NCBI GenBank assembly: GCA_032718475.1
Contig: JAUCBJ010004961.1
Location: 1-64,000, forward strand
Source: Nemertoderma westbladi
Taxonomy: Eukaryota; Xenacoelomorpha; Nemertodermatida; Nemertodermatidae
Direction: 5' to 3'
DNA: 64,000 bases
Position 1 is the stretch's first letter. Every line of letters starts with the position of its first letter. The notes below the pieces were generated by a model. It did no database searches and was not told the DNA's origin. It saw only the letters and a list, made by a program, of their open reading frames with translations. Shown piece after piece: positions 60,801 through 64,000 of the stretch. The position numbers and the translations under genes were made by a program.

Positions 60801-62293
60801 TTCACCACCCACGGTGTAAGCCGCAGAGCAAATGGAAAACTCATTTCCCCACCCACGGTGTAAGGCGCAGAGCAAAAGGAAAACTCATTTCCCCACCCAC
60901 GGTGTAAGGCACAGAGCAAATGGAAAACTCATTTCCCCACCCACGGTGTAAGGCACAGAGCAAATGGAAAACTCATTTCACCACCCACGGTGTAAGCCGC
61001 AGAGCAAATGGAAAACTCATTTCCCCACCCACGGTGTAAGGCGCAGAGCAAATGGAAAACTCATTTCCCCACCCACGGTCTAAGGCACAGAGCAAATGGA
61101 AAACTAATTGCCCCACCCACGGTGTAAGGCGCAGAGCAAAAGGAAAACTCATTTCCCCACCCACGGTGTAAGGCACAGAGCAAATGGAAAACTAATTTCC
61201 CCACCCACGGTGTAAGGCACAGAGCAAATGGAAAACTCATTTCCCGACCCACGGTGTAAGGCGCAGAGCAAAAGGAAAACTCATTTCCCACCCACGGTGT
61301 AAGGCACAGAGCAAATGGAAAACTAATTGCCCCACCCACGGTGTAAGGCACAGAGCAAATGGAAAACTCATTTCCCCACCCACGGTGTAAGCCGCAGAGC
61401 AAATGGAAAACTCATTTCCCCACCCACGGTCTAAGGCACAGAGCAAATGGAAAACTAATTTCCCGACCCACGGTGTAAGGCAGAGAGCAAATGGAAAACT
61501 AATTTCCCCACCCACGGTGTAAGGCACAGAGCAAATGGAAAACTCATTTCCCGACCCACGGTGTAAGGCACAGAGCAAATGGAAAACTAATTTCCCCACC
61601 CACGGTGTAAGGCACAGAGCAAATGGAAAACTCATTTCCCGACCCACGGTGTAAGGCACAGAGCAAATGGAAAACTCATTTCCCCACCCACGGTGTAAGG
61701 CACAGAGCAAATGGAAAACTCATTTCCCGACCCACGGTGTAAGGCGCAGAGCAAAAGGAAAACTCATTTCCCACCCACGGTCTAAGGCGCAGAGCAAATG
61801 GAAAACTCATTTCCCGACCCACGGTGTAAGGCACAGAGCAAATGGAAAACTCATTTCCCCACCCACGGTGTAAGGCACAGAGCAAATGGAAAACTCATTT
61901 CCCGACCCACGGTGTAAGGCACAGAGCAAATGGAAAACTCATTTCCCGACCCACGGTGTAAGGCACAGAGCAAATGGAAAACTCATTTCCCGACCCACGG
62001 TGTAAGGCACAGAGCAAATGGAAAACTCATTTCCCCACCCACGGTGTAAGGCACAGAGCAAATGGAAAACTAATTTCCCCACCCACGGTGTAAGGCACAG
62101 AGCAAATGGAAAACTCATTTCCCGACCCACGGTGTAAGGCACAGAGCAAATGGAAAACTCATTTCCCCACCCACGGTGTAAGGCACAGAGCAAATGGAAA
62201 ACTCATTTCCCGACCCACGGTGTAAGGCGCAGAGCAAATGGAAAACTCATTTCCCCACCCACGGTGTAAGGCACAGAGCAAATGGAAAACTAA

Positions 62294-62895
62294 TTGCCCC
62301 ACCCACGGTGTAAGGCACAGAGCAAATGGAAAACTCATTTCCCGACCCACGGTGTAAGGCGCAGAGCAAAAGGAAAACTCATTTCCCACCCACGGTGTAA
62401 GGCACAGAGCAAATGGAAAACTAATTTCCCCACCCACGGTGTAAGGCACAGAGCAAATGGAAAACTAATTTCCCCACCCACGGTGTAAGGCACAGAGCAA
62501 ATGGAAAACTCATTTCCCCACCCACGGTGTAAGGCACAGAGCAAATGGAAAACTCATTTCCCGACCCACGGTGTAAGGCGCAGAGCAAATGGAAAACTCA
62601 TTTCCCCACCCACGGTGTAAGGCACAGAGCAAATGGAAAACTAATTGCCACACCCACGGTGTAAGGCACAGAGCAAATGGAAAACTCATTTCCCGACCCA
62701 CGGTGTAAGGCGCAGAGCAAAAGGAAAACTCATTTCCCACCCACGGTGTAAGGCACAGAGCAAATGGAAAACTAATTTCCCCACCCACGGTGTAAGGCAC
62801 AGAGCAAATGGAAAACTAATTTCCCCACCCACGGTGTAAGGCACAGAGCAAATGGAAAACTCATTTCCCCACCCACGGTGTAAGGCGCAGAGCAA
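62294..62895. repeat. 8-monomer higher-order repeat, two copies (351 bp)
   Basis: 62294-62544 recurs at 62645-62895 with a 351-bp offset (8 x 44 minus 1). The only difference noted is CATGCCCC-type against TTGCCACACCC near 62646. Confidence 0.8.
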
Positions 62896-64000
62896 ATGGA
62901 AAACTCATTTCACCACCCACGGTGTAAGGCACAGAGCAAATGGAAAACTAATTGCCCCACCCACGGTGTAAGGCACAGAGCAAATGGAAAACTCATTTCC
63001 CGACCCACGGTGTAAGGCGCAGAGCAAAAGGAAAACTCATTTCCCACCCACGGTGTAAGGCACAGAGCAAATGGAAAACTAATTTCCCCACCCACGGTGT
63101 AAGGCACAGAGCAAAAGGAAAACTCATTTCCCACCCACGGTGTAAGGCACAGAGCAAATGGAAAACTAATTTCCCCACCCACGGTGTAAGGCACAGAGCA
63201 AATGGAAAACTCATTTCACCACCCACGGTGTAAGCCGCAGAGCAAATGGAAAACTCATTTCCCCACCCACGGTGTAAGGCACAGAGCAAATGGAAAACTC
63301 ATTTCCCCACCCACGGTGTAAGGCACAGAGCAAATGGAAAACTCATTTCCCCACCCACGGTGTAAGGCACAGAGCAAATGGAAAACTCATTTCCCCACCC
63401 ACGGTGTAAGGCACAGAGCAAATGGAAAACTCATTTCCCCACCCACGGTGTAAGGCACAGAGCAAATGGAAAACTCATTTCCCCACCCACGGTGTAAGCC
63501 GCAGAGCAAATGGAAAACTCATTTCCCCACCCACGGTGTAAGGCGCAGAGCAAAAGGAAAACTCATTTCCCCACCCACGGTGTAAGGCGCAGAGCAAAAG
63601 GAAAACTCATTTCCCCACCCACGGTGTAAGGCGCAGAGCAAAAGGAAAACTCATTTCCCCACCCACGGTGTAAGGCGCAGAGCAAAAGGAAAACTCATTT
63701 CCCCACCCACGGTGTAAGGCAGAGAGCAAATGGAAAACTCATTTCCCCACCCACGGTGTAAGGCACAGAGCAAATGGAAAACTCATTTCCCCACCCACGG
63801 TGTAAGGCACAGAGCAAATGGAAAACTCATTTCACCACCCACGGTGTAAGCCGCAGAGCAAATGGAAAACTCATTTCCCCACCCACGGTGTAAGGCGCAG
63901 AGCAAAAGGAAAACTCATTTCCCCACCCACGGTGTAAGGCACAGAGCAAATGGAAAACTAATTGCCCCACCCACGGTGTAAGGCAGAGAGCAAATGGAAA

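Larger units (their letters stand above)
35891..64000. repeat. 44-bp satellite, block 3 (runs off the right edge)
   Basis: About 640 monomers in the same orientation, still uninterrupted at the window end. Subtype domains are visible. About 37.1-43.5 kb: alternation of GTCTAAGGCAC and GTGTAAGCCGC. About 46-48.5 kb: rich in GGCGCAGAGCAAATGG. 51.7-54.3 kb: rich in GGCAGAGAGC. About 57-58.5 kb: many 43-bp monomers. About 59.5-63.7 kb: rich in GGCGCAGAGCAAAAGG and CCCGACCC. Odd monomers include a three-base cluster change (GGAAATGAGC, about 49796), a +2 form (GTGTATAAGG, about 49921), a 45-bp form (GCAGAAGCAAATGG, 58618 and 58795) and a 50-bp form (ACAGAACAGAGC, about 60466). Confidence 0.98.

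Noticed and set aside
8207-63233. Plus-strand frames of 61-93 codons (HPRCKAQSKWKTHFP...)
   Set aside because: Each ends at the TAA in GTGTAA. They lengthen only where a 43-bp monomer shifts the frame, so they are satellite by-products.
7205-63289. More than a hundred antisense frames of 60-172 codons with a 44-residue repeat (MLCALHRGWGNEFSIC...)
   Set aside because: They arise because 3 x 44 = 132 bp brings the same monomer back in frame. Their limits coincide with CTCATTT/CTAATTT variants rather than with gene signals, and flanking monomers are identical outside them.
7031-64000. CRISPR array
   Set aside because: Repeats abut directly with no unique spacers, the unit is 44 bp throughout, and the setting is eukaryotic.
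7031-64000. CENP-B box in the satellite
   Set aside because: The monomer has no TTCG...CGGG arrangement, so any centromeric role would not rest on that motif.
7031-64000. G-quadruplex potential of GTGGGTGGGG (antisense)
   Set aside because: There are only two G-runs per 44 bp, so four-run folding needs loops of more than 30 bases between monomers.

Overview
This window is eukaryotic, almost certainly metazoan, and consists mostly of satellite DNA. The evidence is three head-to-tail satellite or microsatellite families, a 5'-truncated LINE reverse transcriptase, a hAT-type element carrying a nested piggyBac-type element, and one spliced-looking exon. There is no bacterial gene organisation. 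The LINE C-terminal region and the piggyBac relic resemble those common in marine invertebrates, but the sequence alone does not fix the phylum.

Layout. 1-320: a possible 3' coding end overlapping a 49-bp tandem repeat. 321-1207: AT-rich non-coding DNA with a 15-bp minisatellite. 1208-5194: a 72-copy, 55/56-bp satellite with one HindIII site per unit. 5331-5534: a (CTGTA)n microsatellite. 5545-5716: a small direct duplication. 6276-6701: a good candidate internal coding exon (142 codons, Pro/Gln-rich, three 12-residue repeats) with plausible splice sites and no ATG of its own. From 7031 to the right edge the window is one 44-bp satellite, all in the same orientation: about 53 kb, or roughly 1,200 monomers. 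Two insertions interrupt it.

Insertion 1 (13825-16773) is a hAT-like element with perfect 15-bp terminal inverted repeats, an 8-bp target duplication (CGGTGTAA) and subterminal CAGTTACAG arrays. Inside it lies a piggyBac-like element (14905-16545) flanked by TTAA duplications. That inner element carries a broken, internally deleted transposase relic. Insertion 2 (34846-35890) is a 5'-truncated LINE on the minus strand. It supplies an open 332-codon reverse transcriptase end, which runs into a satellite ATG. Both insertions sit at the same base, within 1-2 bp, of the 44-bp monomer.

The satellite is not homogeneous. Monomer subtypes differ at about six diagnostic positions and form local domains. 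They also form higher-order repeats of 2, 3, 4, 5, 8, 9, 12, 15, 17 and 23 monomers, and a tandem duplication of about 3.7 kb (23.2-26.7 kb against 26.9-30.4 kb). Rare private variants recur at exact multiples of 44 bp, which marks unequal exchange or amplification. The many short reading frames in the array are by-products of its period and are not annotated as genes. No tRNA, rRNA, CRISPR array or prokaryote-type regulation was seen.
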